Source of the DNA: Impatiens glandulifera | Taxonomy: Eukaryota; Streptophyta; Magnoliopsida; Ericales; Balsaminaceae | DNA: 64,000 bases | Assembly: GCF_907164915.1 (NCBI RefSeq) | Contig: NC_061867.1 | Coordinates: 46,224,242 to 46,288,241, forward strand | Direction of reading: 5' to 3' | Shown here: piece after piece, positions 12,400 through 24,330 of the stretch | Layout of the letters: each line of letters starts with the position of its first letter | How positions within the stretch are numbered: position 1 is the stretch's first letter | Notes under the pieces: generated by a model | The model's database searches: none | The model's input: only the letters and a program-made list of their open reading frames with translations | What the model was told of the DNA's origin: nothing | Position numbers and translations under genes: made by a program

Positions 12400-14160
12400 T
12401 ATTGAAGTGAGGAGATGGTTGGATGTGAATGATATTAGTTAAAATATGCGATAAAATTGGTGGGTTGGTAAATGACATTCACAAAATTAGAGATCAATTG
12501 AGATGGATGCATGATTAAAATATGCGATGAAATTGGTGGTTGGGTAATGACATTCACGATATGGTAGGAGATAGTTTGTTGTTTGTTGATTTGACCAAAG
12601 TGAAAATGTAAAGTCACAATATTATAGGTCAATTGAGGTGGATAAAAATATGGAATGAGATGGTTGATGAGTCGAAGTGAGTATGTCACACAATGAGAGG
12701 TCGACTAGATCAGTTGAGGTGGATAGAAATATGGAATGAGATGGTTGGATAGTCGAAGTGAGTATGCCACACGATGAGAGGTCGATTGAAGATTGATGTG
12801 CCAAAGTGAGGGTAAAAGAGATTGGTAATGTATCAAAATAAAGTTTAAGATCACGGTATGAGATGTCTAATTAAGGTGGATAAATGTGAAATGAGATGGG
12901 TTGGTCACTCGAAGTGAAGATAAATAAGTCGGGTTGTTTATAGTAAAATATGTGAGTAGATGGATTGTTTGACCAAAATGAAAGTAAGGTCTCGAAATGA
13001 GAGGTCAATTGAGATTAGTGGGATAAAAAATGTGGAATAAAATGGTTTTGGTTAATCAAGTTAGTAAGGTCACACTATGAGAGGTCGATTGGGGGATTGA
13101 TAAGTCGAAGTGAGGGTAAAAGAGATTGGTAACGTTGGTGATGGTTGATTTGACCGAAATGAAATTGTATAAGGTCACACAATGTGAAAGGTTGGTTAAG
13201 GTGTGGATAAATGTGTAATGAGATGGTTAGTTATCTGAAGTGAGGATAAAAAAGTCAAGTTGTATATTGTAAAATATGTGAGGAGATGAGTCACGAGATA
13301 AGAGGTCAGTTGGGGATTGGTGACCAAAGTGAAGAGTAAAAGAGATTGATGATGTTGGAGATGGTTGATTTGACCGAAGTGAAATTGTAAGGTCTTATAT
13401 GAGAGGTCGATTATTGTGGTGGATAAATGTGGAATGAAACTGGATTGTTAGCCGAATTGAGGATAAAGAATTGTAAAATATGTTAGGAGATGATTTGTTT
13501 GAAGAAGTGAAAGCAGGGTCTTGAGATGAGAGGTCGATTGTGAATTGATGGATAAATGTGGAATAAGATGGTTAATGAGTCAAAGTGAAAGTAATGTAAC
13601 AAGATGAGAGATCAATTGTGGTGGATAAATATGGAATTAGATATATGGTTAACCGAAGTGAGGATAAGAATATCGGGTTGTATACTATAAAATATGTGAG
13701 AAAATGAGTTGTTTGATAAAGTGAAAGTAAGGTCTTCGAGAGAATATGGGCCGGTTGTGATTGGTGGATAAATATAGAATGAAATGATTTTTGATTAGTC
13801 GAAGTGAAATTAAGGTAAAGAGATAGAGGTTGATTGAGAAATAAATTGATATTGATGGTTAAAATATGCGAGAAAATTAGTTGTTTGACCGAAGTGAAAA
13901 TTAAAGTCACGAGATGAGAAGTCCGATTTGAATTGATAGATAAATGTGAAATGAGATGGTTGGTCAGTCTAAGTACTTTAAGGTCACGAGATGAAAGGTC
14001 GATTGAACATTGATGGTCTAAAGTGAGAGTAAAAAAGAGATTGAAATGTTTGAAATTTTTGATTTGACCAAAGTGAAAGTGTAAGGTCATGAAATGAGAG
14101 GTTCATTAGGAAAAAAATATGTGATGAGATATGTAAAAAGATGAGTTGTTTTACCAAAAT
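12400..14160 (+). repeat. Degenerate minisatellite field, unit about 70-90 bp
   Basis: About 1.7 kb is built of diverged copies of a unit containing 'gtggataaatgtggaatgag', 'atggttggttagtcgaagtg' and 'aaggtcacgagatgagaggt'. The clearest adjacent pair is about 12640-12717 and 12718-12795, period near 78 bp. Long antisense reading frames here (for example 13572-14090) are by-products of the repeat. Related fields lie at 54820-55600 (same strand) and 23210-23640 (opposite strand). Confidence 0.75.
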
Positions 14161-15009
14161 GAATAAAATGTGGAATGAGAGTGTTTTATTTTTTATTTAA
14201 TATATTTTTCGTGTTATTAAGAATTTTAAACATTGAAATATATATTATTATATTTTTATTTATTAATTTTTTTTGTTTATATTTTTAATCGTGTTTCTAA
14301 AATTAAAATTTACAATTTTAAATAAACTCACGATTTTACAATATTACAAATGACCAATAATTTTAAATAAATTCTCGATTTATATCGTATTATTATAATC
14401 AATTACTGACCTAATAATTATTATTATTGTGTGATTTATTTTTATAAAAACTCATTCAAATATGGAATTTTTTTCAACATGATCTAACCAAAGATGATGA
14501 TAAATGTCAAATTTAAAACTTTTATGATAAATTTGGTTAAATATAGAATTTTCCTAATTTTTTTTCATTTTAAAAACTCTCCTGGTAATATTTTCATATA
14601 TTTAAGAGTCCAGGATAGCTTTTGTTAATTTATGTACAAATTTTGTTAAATTATTATTTTTTATTTATTTTTTTACTTAATATATTTTTTACAACTAATC
14701 ATAATCTTCTTCAACATATTTCAACCTCACCTCCATCATCTCCAACTCTTTCTTTTTTTACTTTCTCTTACATGTGCTTCTCCACCGACCTCTTTTTACA
14801 ACTTTTTTGATCGGAAGTAATTGTTTTTCAGATTTATTTTCCGTTCTTATTATTGTTCAAAGAAATATAAAACTAAATCTTATGATTGAAAATTAAAAGG
14901 AAAGATCAATAGAACTTTGTAATTTTTTTAAATATTCAATTATATAGGTCTATGTTAATAAGAAAAATGATGTTAAAATAGTAAGAATAGACAAATAATA
15001 AAGGAGAAG
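14161..15009. other. AT-rich spacer, no gene seen
   Basis: Low-complexity, strongly AT-rich sequence between the minisatellite field and the copia element. Short ORFs here have no recognisable domain. The last five bases, AGAAG, are the left target duplication of the copia insertion. Confidence 0.5.
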
Positions 15010-15065
15010 TGTTGGTAATAAGAGGGCAAAAAATATTTCTTTTTTGTTAATCTCAAATTGATTCT

Positions 15066-15607
15066 AGGGGTGTTCATCGGTCTTCAAATTTTTTGTTTTT
15101 TTTCGTCAATTCGAAAACCGGACCGAATTCGAATAAATTCTAATTAAACCGAACCGAATTTTATATTCGGTTTGAACTTCGAATAATTCAAATTCAAACC
15201 GAATTCAATTTTCTTTTATTTTAAACTCAAAATAAAATGTACCAACCAAGAATTGAACCCGGGGTCTATACCATGGTAGAGTACTATTCTACCACTAGAC
15301 CACTAGTATTTTTTTTTAGTTTTTTCTTTTATTATAAATCTTAATTCAAAACATTATAGTTTGATTATTTTGAACTTATTCTTAAGTTAAGTTTGGAATA
15401 ATAAATAATAAAAAATGAATTCGGTTTTCGGTTTGGTTTTCAAGTTGAAACCCAAACTCGAAAACCAATTCGAAAACCGTATTTGAATTCGAATTGGTTT
15501 GAAATTCGATTCGAAAACCGAAAATGAAATTCGAATTCGGTTTATTCGAATTCGGTGAATTCGAATTCGTTCGGATATTCGGTTCAGACCAAATATTGAA
15601 CACCCAT
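15066..15607. mobile_element. hAT-type non-autonomous element inside the LTR
   Basis: Comparison with the intact LTR at 21465 shows a 542-bp insert. The ends are imperfect inverted repeats (AGGGGTGTTCA at the left; ATGGGTGTTCAA as reverse complement of the right). The flanking duplication reads AATTGATTCT at 15056-15065 and 15608-15617; 8 bp is the hAT norm, so two bases may be chance. The interior has runs of 'aattcgaattcggttttcgg' type and a tRNA-Gly-like segment. No transposase is encoded. Confidence 0.8.
15237..15308 (-). tRNA. tRNA-Gly-like sequence (degenerate) within the MITE
   Basis: The minus strand reads 'agtggtctagtggtagaata', a near-perfect plant tRNA-Gly D-arm and A box, then an anticodon arm with ACC in place of the usual GCC. 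Next comes 'gaccccgggttcaattct', a B box with one substitution and an extra C. The acceptor arms still mostly pair but contain a mismatch and G-T pairs. It is best read as a tRNA-derived pseudogene captured in or mimicked by the mobile element. Function as a tRNA is unlikely. Confidence 0.6.
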
Positions 15608-17057
15608 AATTGATTCTTACAAGTCTTTATAGAAAAACATTGATTTTTCATATGTTTGACTTTTCAAATAGCAAAATAAATTATTGTGCATATTGAATAT
15701 GCCTGTCACCCAAATCTCTTGGTTATCTCACTCACCCCAAAACCATTATTATTATTCTAGGAATACTAAACATCAAAAATAAAACCAAAAAAACTATTAA
15801 TTTAAGTTTATTCAACAATCTCCTCCTTAAACTTAAATAATATTCCCATATCTCATTCCAATCAATCTTTTACAACTCTCAGTAGTGTGGTCGGTAGTGG
15901 CTTGGTGAATATGTCAGTGGTTTGAGCTCGATTTTCAATATGCTCCAACTTCAACATTTCATTCTCTGACTCGTTCTCGGATTAAATGAAATCGGACGTC
16001 GATGTGCTTGCTCCTTCCTTGATTAACTAGTTCTTTTCCAACTCAATCGTCGACTTGTTATCAAATCAGATCACGGTCCCTTCATCTTAGATCACTCTTA
16101 AATGCCTTAGTAAATCTGAAATCCATACTGCATGACACACGCTCCAAGAGGCTGTCACATACTCTGCCTCACAGGTCCATAGAGTTACAATAGGCTGCTT
16201 ATTTGACAACCAAGTTAAAGTCGCATTCTTGAGTAGGAATACATAACTCAAAGTATTTTTCCGGTCATTAACATCACCACACCAATCACTATCTGAGTAA
16301 CCCATTAATCGATAGTCATCTGATTTTGAATAGAAAAGACCAAGTGAAAGGGTTCCTCGAACATATCTCATAATTTTCTTCAAGACATTCCAATGTGTAT
16401 AACTTGGATCCTCCATGAATCTACTTGCTATCCAACACTCAACATTAGGTGGGGTCTCGTGCTTGTAAGATATCTTAAACTTTCGATTAAGCTTCGATAT
16501 CTCCCTACATCAGCTCGTTCTCCTCCATCAAACTTTGAGAGTTTAATGCCTGGTTCCATTGGAGTGGAAATTGGGTTGTAGTCCTCCATTTTAAACTTCT
16601 TTAAAATTTCAAGCGCATACATTTCTTGGGATATCAAAATCCCTTCCTCCGACTACTTCACTTCTAGGCCAAGAAAATATTTTACCAGACCTAAGTCTGT
16701 CATCTCGAACTCCTTCTTCATTACCTCCTTGAACTCCTTAATTAGTTTTGCGTTGCTTCCGGTGAATATGAGGTCGTCGACATAAAGAGCGAATACCATC
16801 ATATCATTTTCTGATTTTTTTGTGTACAAGACATGCTCGTACTCGTTTTTCTTGAAATACTCATCAATTCTCTCATTCCAAGCACGAGGAGCCTGCTTCG
16901 GCCTGTAGAGGAATTTTCTCAATCTCATCACCTTCTTCTCATTGTTTGACGTACACCTCCTCCTTCAACACTCCATTTACAAAGGCTGACTTCACATCCA
17001 TTTGTAAAATCGGCCATTGGTTCTAAGTATCTAACGAGATCAGAAGTCAGATTGACT

Positions 17058-18390
17058 CCATTCTCGTGACAAGAGCAAAAGACTTCATCATAATCGATTC
17101 CCTCATTTTGTCTATAGCCCTTCTCCACAAGTCGAGCCTTACAACGCTCAACCTCTCCCTCAACATTCATCTTTTTTTGTACACCTATTTTACTCCAATT
17201 GGTCGAGCTCCTTCAAGAAGGTCAGTCAGCTCCCAGGTTTTGTTGGGTTTAATTGCCCCAATATCTTCATCCATAGTTGATCTCCATTTCTCGTCTTGTA
17301 CAACTTTCTCAAAATTCAAATCTTCTAAGTCGGCTAGGAGACATACAACGTGAACTTCATTTGTAGTGTCACATATCTCCTACTGCTCTTGTCCATTCTC
17401 GTGACAAGAGCAAAGACTTCATCATAATCGATTCCCTCTTTTTTATCTATAGCCCTTCACCACAAGTCGAGCCTTATAACACTCAATCTCTCCCTCAACA
17501 TTCATCTTTTTTTTGTACACCTATTTTACTCCAATTGGTCGAGCTCCTTCAAGAAGGTCAGTCAGCTCCCAGGTTTTGTTGGGTTCAATTGCCCTAATTT
17601 CTTCATCCATAACTGATCTCCATTTCTCTTCTTTTATAACTTTCTCAAAATTCAAATCTTTTAAGTCGGCTAGGAGACATACAACGTGAATTTCATTTGT
17701 AGTGTCATATATCTCCCGCTGCTCTTGTCCATTCTCGTGACAAGAGCAAAGACTTCATCATAATTGATTCCCTCCTTTTGTCTATAGCCCTTCACCACAA
17801 GTCGAGCCTTATAACGCTCAACCTCTCCCTCAACATTCATCTTTTTTTTGTACACCTATTTTACTCCAATTGGTCAAGCTCCTTCAAGAAGGTCAGTCAG
17901 CTCCCAGGTTTTGTTGGGTTTAATTGCCCCAATATCTTCATCCATAGTTGATCTCCATTTCTGGTCTTGTACAACTTTCTCAAAATTCAAATCTTCTAAG
18001 TCGGCTAGGATACATACAACGTGAACTTCATTTGTAGTGTCATATATCTCCCGCTGCTCTTGTCCATTCTCGTGACAAGAGCAAAGACTTCATCCTAATC
18101 AATTCCCTCCTTTTGTTTATAGCCCTTCACCATAAGTCGAGCCTTATAACGTTCAACCTCTCCCTCAACATTCATCTTTTTTTTGTACACCTATTTTACT
18201 CCAATTGGTCGAGCTCCTTCAAGAAGGTCAGTCAGCTCCCAAGTTTTGTTGGGTTCAATTGCCCCAATTTCTTCATCCATAATTGATCTCCATTTCTCGT
18301 CTTGTACAACTTTCTCAAAATTCAAATCTTCTAAGTCGGTTAGGAGACATACAACGTGAACTTAATTTGTAGTGTCATATATCTCCCGCT
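17058..18390 (-). repeat. Four-copy tandem repeat of about 335 bp inside copia pol
   Basis: The phrase 'ccattctcgtgacaagagca' recurs at 17058, 17393, 17729 and 18064, spacings of 335, 336 and 335 bp. Each unit encodes the start of reverse transcriptase (antisense: WVYKKKMNVEGEVERYKARL-like). Units differ from one another by only a few substitutions and short indels. Normal copia pol has one copy, so three are extra. Confidence 0.92.
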
Positions 18391-19987
18391 GACTTCTCAT
18401 TCTAGGTTGTTGAGGCTTGAATTCATCTTCTGAAAGCTCGGTGGTTGTTGATATATGAGGCATAACAACCTTCGAACTTGTTTCTTCCTAAATTGGGTTA
18501 CTCCAGTTCCATGCCATTGATTCTTCCACATGAACATCTCGACTGATCACCAATTTCTTGTTAATATGATCAAACAATTTATATGCCTTAGATTTTTCAT
18601 CATACCCGATAAATATGTACTTATTGTTTTGATCTTCTAGTTTTGTCCTGTGTTGACTTGGTACTTCCCCATAGGCCACACTACTAAACACCTTAAGATA
18701 AAAGACATTCGGCTTCATACCATTCCAAATCTCTTGAGCAGTCTTATCTCCTATCTTTGCATGTGGACATCTATTTTGCATATACACTGCGCATTGCACC
18801 GCCTCTGTCCAAAACTTTTTCAGCATACTCTTTCCTTTCAACATAGATCGAATCATATTGAGAATAGTTCAGTTCTTTAGTTTCGCTACAATGTTTTGCT
18901 ACAGAGAATATGACGCATTCAAGAAACGCTTGATCCCATGTTCCTCGTAGTATTTGTTAAACTCAACAGAAGTGAACTCACCTCCTCTATCAGATCAGAC
19001 TACTTTGATGACTTTGCTTATTTTTTCTCCACCATCACTTTGAATTTCTTGAAGTTTTCGAACACTTCTGACTTCTCCTTTAGAAAATAAATCAACGCAT
19101 TCCTCGAGAAATTATCGATTAAAGAGAGGAAATATCTCTTACCATTGAATAATTCTAGAGTTATCGGCCCACATAAATTAGTATGGATCAGTCCGAGTTG
19201 CTCCTTTACTCAGTATTCAGAACTGTTTGAGAAAGAAGTCCACGATTGCTTCCCAATCACACATTCTTCACAAAACTTTTTTCGAATTTAATAATAGGCA
19301 GTTCAAGCACCATTTTATTTTTCACGAGCTCGGTCAACCCCTAAAGTGAAGATGACTGAAGTGATAACGCCACTTCAAGGTTTTATCTTCCAGATCAAGT
19401 TGCATACATTTATCTTGAACTATTTTAAGCTTAAGTTTGTACATGTGGTTTTTCTTTATTTCTACATGGCCAATGAGCCTTTGAATTTATCCTTCAGTTG
19501 TAGTTCTCGGTCCTTCATTAGAGCCGAGTACCCTTTCTCCATCAACTGTCTTATGCTTAGTATGTTTCTTTTGAGATCAGGTACGTAGTAAACATCTCTA
19601 ATCTCTCTGATTCCCCCATTTCTCTATTGATACCTAATCGTTCATCGACCTTTGACGACTACTTTTGAAGCATCGCCGAAAGAAATGGAACTGGACTCCA
19701 TATTTGAGAGTATTTTGAATAACCTCTCGTTACCACACATGTGGTTACTTGCGCCAGTATCCAAGTATCAAAATGAGTTATCATAATAGCTTAGTTTGAT
19801 CTCGGTTTCTGGAATTTTTGTCACCAACAATAATCCTTCATCTTTTTTCTCAACAAAGAAGTTTTTTGGTTCCATCTTTTTTTCTCAGATCTACAATCTT
19901 TAGAAATATGACCCAACTTTTCGTAGTTGTAGCATTTTATTGAGTAACAATCTATGGCAACATGCCCATACTTTCCACAGTTATAAC

Positions 19988-20479
19988 TAGGGATGGCAAT
20001 GGGGCGGTTCGGGGCGGGAATGCAATTATCATCCCCGCCCCGTTTTAATTTCGGGGATTTTTTTAATACCATCCCCGCCCCGTTCGGTTTTTTTCGGTTT
20101 CGGGGAATCCCGCGGGTCACCGTTAATAATTTTTATTTTAAAAAAATAAATAAATATTATACAATAAAATTATATAAACGGATTTTTTAATATAATATAT
20201 ATTGTAATATATTAAAATTTTATATTATTATAAAGAAATAATTTTAATACTCTTATAAAATATAGTAAATAAATAAATATATTGGTGATTTAATATATTT
20301 AATTATATTTATGGTATTCGGGCAGAATTGGGGTGAAAACGGGGTGAAATCGGGGCGGGTCGGAGCGGGGGACACAAATATCATCCTCGCCCCATCCTCG
20401 TTCGGTTTCGGGGAAAAACCGTCTCAAACGGGGCAATTCGGTTCAGTTTTCGCGGGGCGGTTTCAAATTGCCATCCTTA
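19988..20479. mobile_element. hAT-type MITE inserted in the copia zinc-knuckle region
   Basis: This is a 492-bp insert with terminal inverted repeats TAGGGATGGCAA and TAAGGATGGCAA (one mismatch). A clean 8-bp target duplication GTTATAAC lies at 19980-19987 and 20480-20487. The GC-rich ends (ggggcggttcggggcgggaa) flank an AT-rich core. These ends are typical of plant hAT-derived MITEs. No transposase ORF is present. It splits the gag zinc knuckle between CYN and the following Cys. Confidence 0.88.
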
Positions 20480-21464
20480 GTTATAACACTTAATATTGTT
20501 GTTTGTGTTTGTTTGGCCACCCCAAGCTTGACCTTGGCCATACCAGTTTTGTTGGCCGACTTGTTCACTTCTTCGTCCTTCTCTTCCTCTACCACCTAGG
20601 TCTTTGCCTCTAGTAATCTGAGCATAGAGAATTTTCTTCTCTTTTATTGTCGTCTTCGCTTGAAGAGCATGTTCAAGGGACTCCTCCTTCTTATTTTTCC
20701 TTCTCTTCTCATGCGCTTCCAGGGACCTAGTAAGATCTTTAATGGTGAGCGTTGATAGATCCTTGGATTCCTCTATTGCGCACACAATATTTTCAAAATT
20801 ATTTGTTAATGACCTCAAAATCTTTTCAACAACTCGGTTTGATGAGAGACTCTCACAATTTCGATTCAGTTTGTTCACCACGGTCTCCACATGAGTAATG
20901 AACTCATATATACTCTTTTAGATTATTTTAGACTCTTTCATCCTCATGTTTTCCAAATCGCCCCTTAGGGTTTGAAGTCGAACTTCCTTCACCCGTTCGT
21001 CTCATTTGTTTGTTATTTCGAATGTATCACATGCTACTTTGAAAGATTTTGCGTCGGTTATCTTCTCAAAGTCAAATTCGTCGACAAATCGATATAATAT
21101 ATACAAAGTTGCCTTGTCTTTGCTCGAATGACCTTCAACGCGTTCAGCTGGGCATTTGAATACCCATCTGTGTTCGTTGATTCCTCATACCTAGTCTCGA
21201 CCACATCCCAGTTATCTTGGAAGCTGAAAAGGGCATTCATCTACACCTTCTAGTTGTCGTAGTTGTCTCCTTTTGTCAACTTGGGTAGCGAGTTGTCATT
21301 GGTTAGACCTGCCATTTCCGTCAAGTGTTTACACTCAATACACACCTCACAAAGCTCTTGATCGCTCCTTTTTCTCTCTCGGTCAGCGCACACTGCGTCG
21401 TTCTCTTTTGAGGCTGACAGGTTCTCTCACACTCACCTCACACACAATGACTCTAATACCAATT

Positions 21465-21713
21465 TGTTGGTAACAAGTGGGCAAAAAAAAAATTATTGTT
21501 CATCTCAAATGGATTCTTACAAGTCTTCATAGGAAAGCATTGGTTTTTTATATGCTTGACTATTCAAATGACAAACTAAATTATTATGCATATTGAATAG
21601 GTATCCCACCCAAATCTCTTGGCTATCCACTCACTCCTAAAACCATTATTATTACTCTAGGAATACTAAACATCAAAAACAAAAAAAAACTATTAATTTA
21701 AGTTTATTCAACA
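21465..21713 (-). repeat. 5' LTR of the minus-strand copia
   Basis: A 249-bp copy of the LTR pair that carries no insertion. In element sense it begins TGTTGAATAAAC and ends CCAACA, directly followed by the primer-binding site. AGAAG, the target duplication, follows on the right at 21714-21718. Confidence 0.9.
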
Positions 21714-21718
21714 AGAAG

Positions 21719-23200
21719 TAGGGTTAATGATCTATAGTTGTGTGGTTATGATAGAACCTTCTAAAATCCACTCATGACATGTTTGGGTAATACTTTGTCG
21801 CCATGGATAACGGAGACTTACCGTAGGTTCTGGTGTTGTCACCGGATAAACTCACTTCCGGTAATACTCTTTTCTGGTTTCTCGCTACGGACAAACAAAT
21901 AGAATAGATTGAGAGAAAATGGATAGAGCATTCATAGTCTCTTATGAGAAAATTTCCGGTAAAAAGATCATCGATTACACCTCCTTTGCTCTGATATAAG
22001 CCTCTTTGTTAAGCTTGTAAAGATAATCATTCCCCTTCTAATCTTTAGATTCCCACGATGACACTATGACACTGCTTCTTATTTTTGTTCAGATCCATTC
22101 TAGTTAATTTGGGGGAAACTAAAAATGTGAAGTTGTTGGACTCAGTTTGTTGGATCGAAATAACTGCTTCTTATCTTTAGATTCCCACGATTATTGAGAT
22201 TGAGATGTTGGTTAGAGTTTAAAAAAATATTAAATAAATAAAAATTGAATTAACACCGTTATTGACCGTTAAGGAAAAATATTAAATATAACAAAATATT
22301 ATAAATAGAGTTCTTTAAATAAAAAAAATAGAAGAGTTCTAAATTTGACAAAATTTTATCACAAAAGTTCTAAATTTATCATTTATCCCATGAAAGATTA
22401 TATCGATAGAAACTATCATCACAACTATGCGAAAGTTGTGTAGCTTTTTCTTTGTGTTTGGTGTTCTAAAGAATATCTCATTTTGGTGTTTTTTTTGTTT
22501 TAAATGTTATTTTTATCTTTAAATTAAAGCAAAATATATTTTTTAATATTGTATTGTCTTTTCCAGAAGTTGATAAAAGATAGAAGACATTATTTATTTT
22601 TTTCAATTATATTTCATAATTTATTTATTACTATTTCTTTGTTTTTGAAATCATTAAACTCTTATGGGAATTAAAGATTTAAACTAAAGTCATTATGAAT
22701 ATGAGCTTTTAGACCATACTTAACATTTGTTTTTCTTACAAATGTCCTACCATCTCCTCCTACATTTTATATTAAATTAATAAGAAAAAAAATCCATCAC
22801 AATCCTTCATTTATAGAACACATCTAAATAAATATTGAATATTTCTCTCCTTCTAATTGTCCATTCTATAATGCATTGAATACTAGATTTGAGTTAGTAT
22901 TATGTTGTTTCAATTAAGTATTTTGTTTAACCGAATTTTTATAATCCGAATATTCTCATGTGTATGTGGGTCGTTTGATACTTATACTCTCCGATTGTCT
23001 TGTTGATAATTTATTGAATCTGTGCCCGTTCCATTCTTAGCAAATGAGATAAAATTATTGAATTTTGAGTTATTTTGTTTTTTTTTTTCAATAAAAAAAT
23101 GTCACTGAAATTGATCTTTTAGTTGAAGATCCTTTTACATGTATCTTCCCATTATTTTTTATGAGTTTCTTACTTTTTAACCATATATATATAGATCATC
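21719..23200. other. AT-rich spacer, no gene seen
   Basis: There are no convincing ORFs. Short internal repetitions exist (for example 'tctttagattcccacgat' at about 22043 and 22175). Possible but weak inverted ends ('atagttgtgtggttatgata' near 21734 and its diverged complement near 22412) suggest another decayed element pre-dating the copia insertion. Confidence 0.4.
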
Positions 23201-23209
23201 AACTATCAC

Positions 23210-24330
23210 TTTGGAGAAATCTTTTGTAGTGTTGCTTAACAACCATTGGTTAAGAATAATTTTCACTGTCGTTCATAATATTAGGTAAAGATTATTTCAA
23301 TATCGTTTTATTATTGACTATCACCTACATAGTCTGTCCTTGTACCCTCACTCTAAATATTATACACTAACCAACTCGTCATATTATTAACCAACACCTT
23401 TCCTCGTTTTGAACATTATGCACCAACTAACTCGTCATTAGTGACTACCATATATCCTCACTTTGAACATTTTTTCCCATCCGGCTTGTCATATTATCGA
23501 CCATCACTTACCTACCTCACTTTGAATATTATGCACAATCAATTCGTCAATTTGTCGACCACCACATACCCTCACTTCGGATATTTTGTTAAATCTGACT
23601 CATCATTATCGACCAACTTCTAAAATTATAGCATTTTTAATTTTATTATTTAATTTTATCGTTTTTACTTTACGGGTGGGTCAATCCGCGACTTGACCCA
23701 ATTATCTATTTATTCTCACATACATATTCAAATTAACCACGATTTTTGACCTACCAAAATGTTATTAGAAATTAATATAAAATTTTCAAAATTATATAAA
23801 CGTAATGTAGTATATTTATCAAACTTTATGTTGAATTTAAAATATAAAACCTTATTAGCTTAGTTAAAATGTTGAACTTATATTGTTAGTAATGTCATAT
23901 GTTCATCAAATTTTATGTTGAATTTAAAATATAAAGTCTTATTAGCCTAATAGTTAAAATGTTATACTTATCTTGTTAGGTTGTTATTTCGAGACATGTA
24001 TATAGTATTTTTATTTTTATTTTTTTAACTTAACTGTTTCAAGTTTTTTTTAGCCGCTGGGTTCCATTTCTCCTTTGAAGTGCGACTAATTCCCGCGAAT
24101 TAAATATATAACCCGTAAATACTTAACTATTTAACTAAACATAAAACTTATCGTCTGACAGACTCAAACTTAGGACCTCAAAGAGGCTGTGGATATTCAC
24201 CTCTTGTTGCTGTTAGGCTAGAAAGACGAGATCAATTTCAAGTTTATGGACTGGTCAACCAACCGCGACTCGACCCAAATATTTATTTACTCTCACATAA
24301 ATATTCAAATTAACCACAACTCTAGCCCCA
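23210..24330 (-). repeat. Opposite-strand copy of the dispersed minisatellite family
   Basis: Between 23240 and 23640 the minus strand shows the same unit as 12.4-14.2 kb (plus strand: 'tcgaccaccacataccctca' with cacttcgaatatt-like wording). Next comes 'gggtcaatccgcgacttgac', shared with 11.38 and 11.74 kb on the other strand. Next come two copies, about 93 bp apart, of a segment with 'gttgaatttaaaatataaa' and 'ttagttaaaatgtt'. At 24240-24320 'gactcgacccaaatatttat' repeats the motif. The order mirrors the 11.2-14.2 kb region, supporting one composite repeat family. Confidence 0.6.

Larger units (their letters stand above)
15010..15816 (-). repeat. 3' LTR of the minus-strand copia, split by a MITE
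   Basis: It matches the LTR at 21465-21713 over about 250 bp, with many substitutions that indicate an old insertion. The match is interrupted after 15065 and resumes at 15618. It ends 'tttattcaaca' next to the polypurine tract. Confidence 0.9.
16087..21315 (-). pseudogene. Copia gag-pol pseudogene
   Basis: Reading right to left: gag begins near 21315 (MAGLTNDNSLPKLTKGDNYD) but meets in-frame TAG stops within 30 codons. A gag segment runs 20890-20477. The first zinc knuckle is split by a MITE; the second (CYNYEKLGHISKDC) has lost a cysteine. Protease DTGASNHMCG lies near 19730 with a TGA just before it. Integrase C-terminal sequence is at 18856-18488. RT includes YVDD in 16931-16653, and the RNase H region (YSDSDWCGD) is at 16416-16087. 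Stops and frame changes are scattered through all domains, so no polyprotein can be made. It is a genomic fossil. Confidence 0.92.
15010..21713 (-). mobile_element. Complete but defective Ty1/copia retrotransposon
   Basis: LTRs lie at 15010-15816 (3' LTR in element sense, containing a 542-bp insertion) and 21465-21713 (5' LTR). They start TGTTGAATAAAC and end TTACCAACA in element sense. The 5-bp target duplication AGAAG is at 15005-15009 and 21714-21718. A primer-binding site (TTGGTATTAGAGTC, 21449-21462 antisense) resembles the initiator-tRNA-Met type of copia elements. A polypurine tract (AAGGAGGAGAT) abuts the 3' LTR at 15817-15828. Domain order gag, zinc knuckle, protease, integrase, RT, RNase H marks it as Ty1/copia. 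Stops, frameshifts, two hAT-type insertions and a tandem amplification make it inactive. Without these additions it would be about 4.6-4.7 kb, a normal copia length. Confidence 0.93.

Noticed and set aside
13572..14090. Long antisense reading frame of 172 codons
   Set aside because: It lies wholly within the degenerate minisatellite; its composition (repeated HFHFGQ, LSS, NHLI words) reflects the repeat, with no start context, domain or exon structure.
15237..15308. Functional tRNA-Gly gene
   Set aside because: The acceptor stem has a mismatch and G-T pairs, the T-arm has an extra C, the anticodon is unusual and it sits in a MITE.
19346..19588. Plus-strand ORFs within 15-21.5 kb
   Set aside because: They are the antisense of copia integrase/protease coding sequence.
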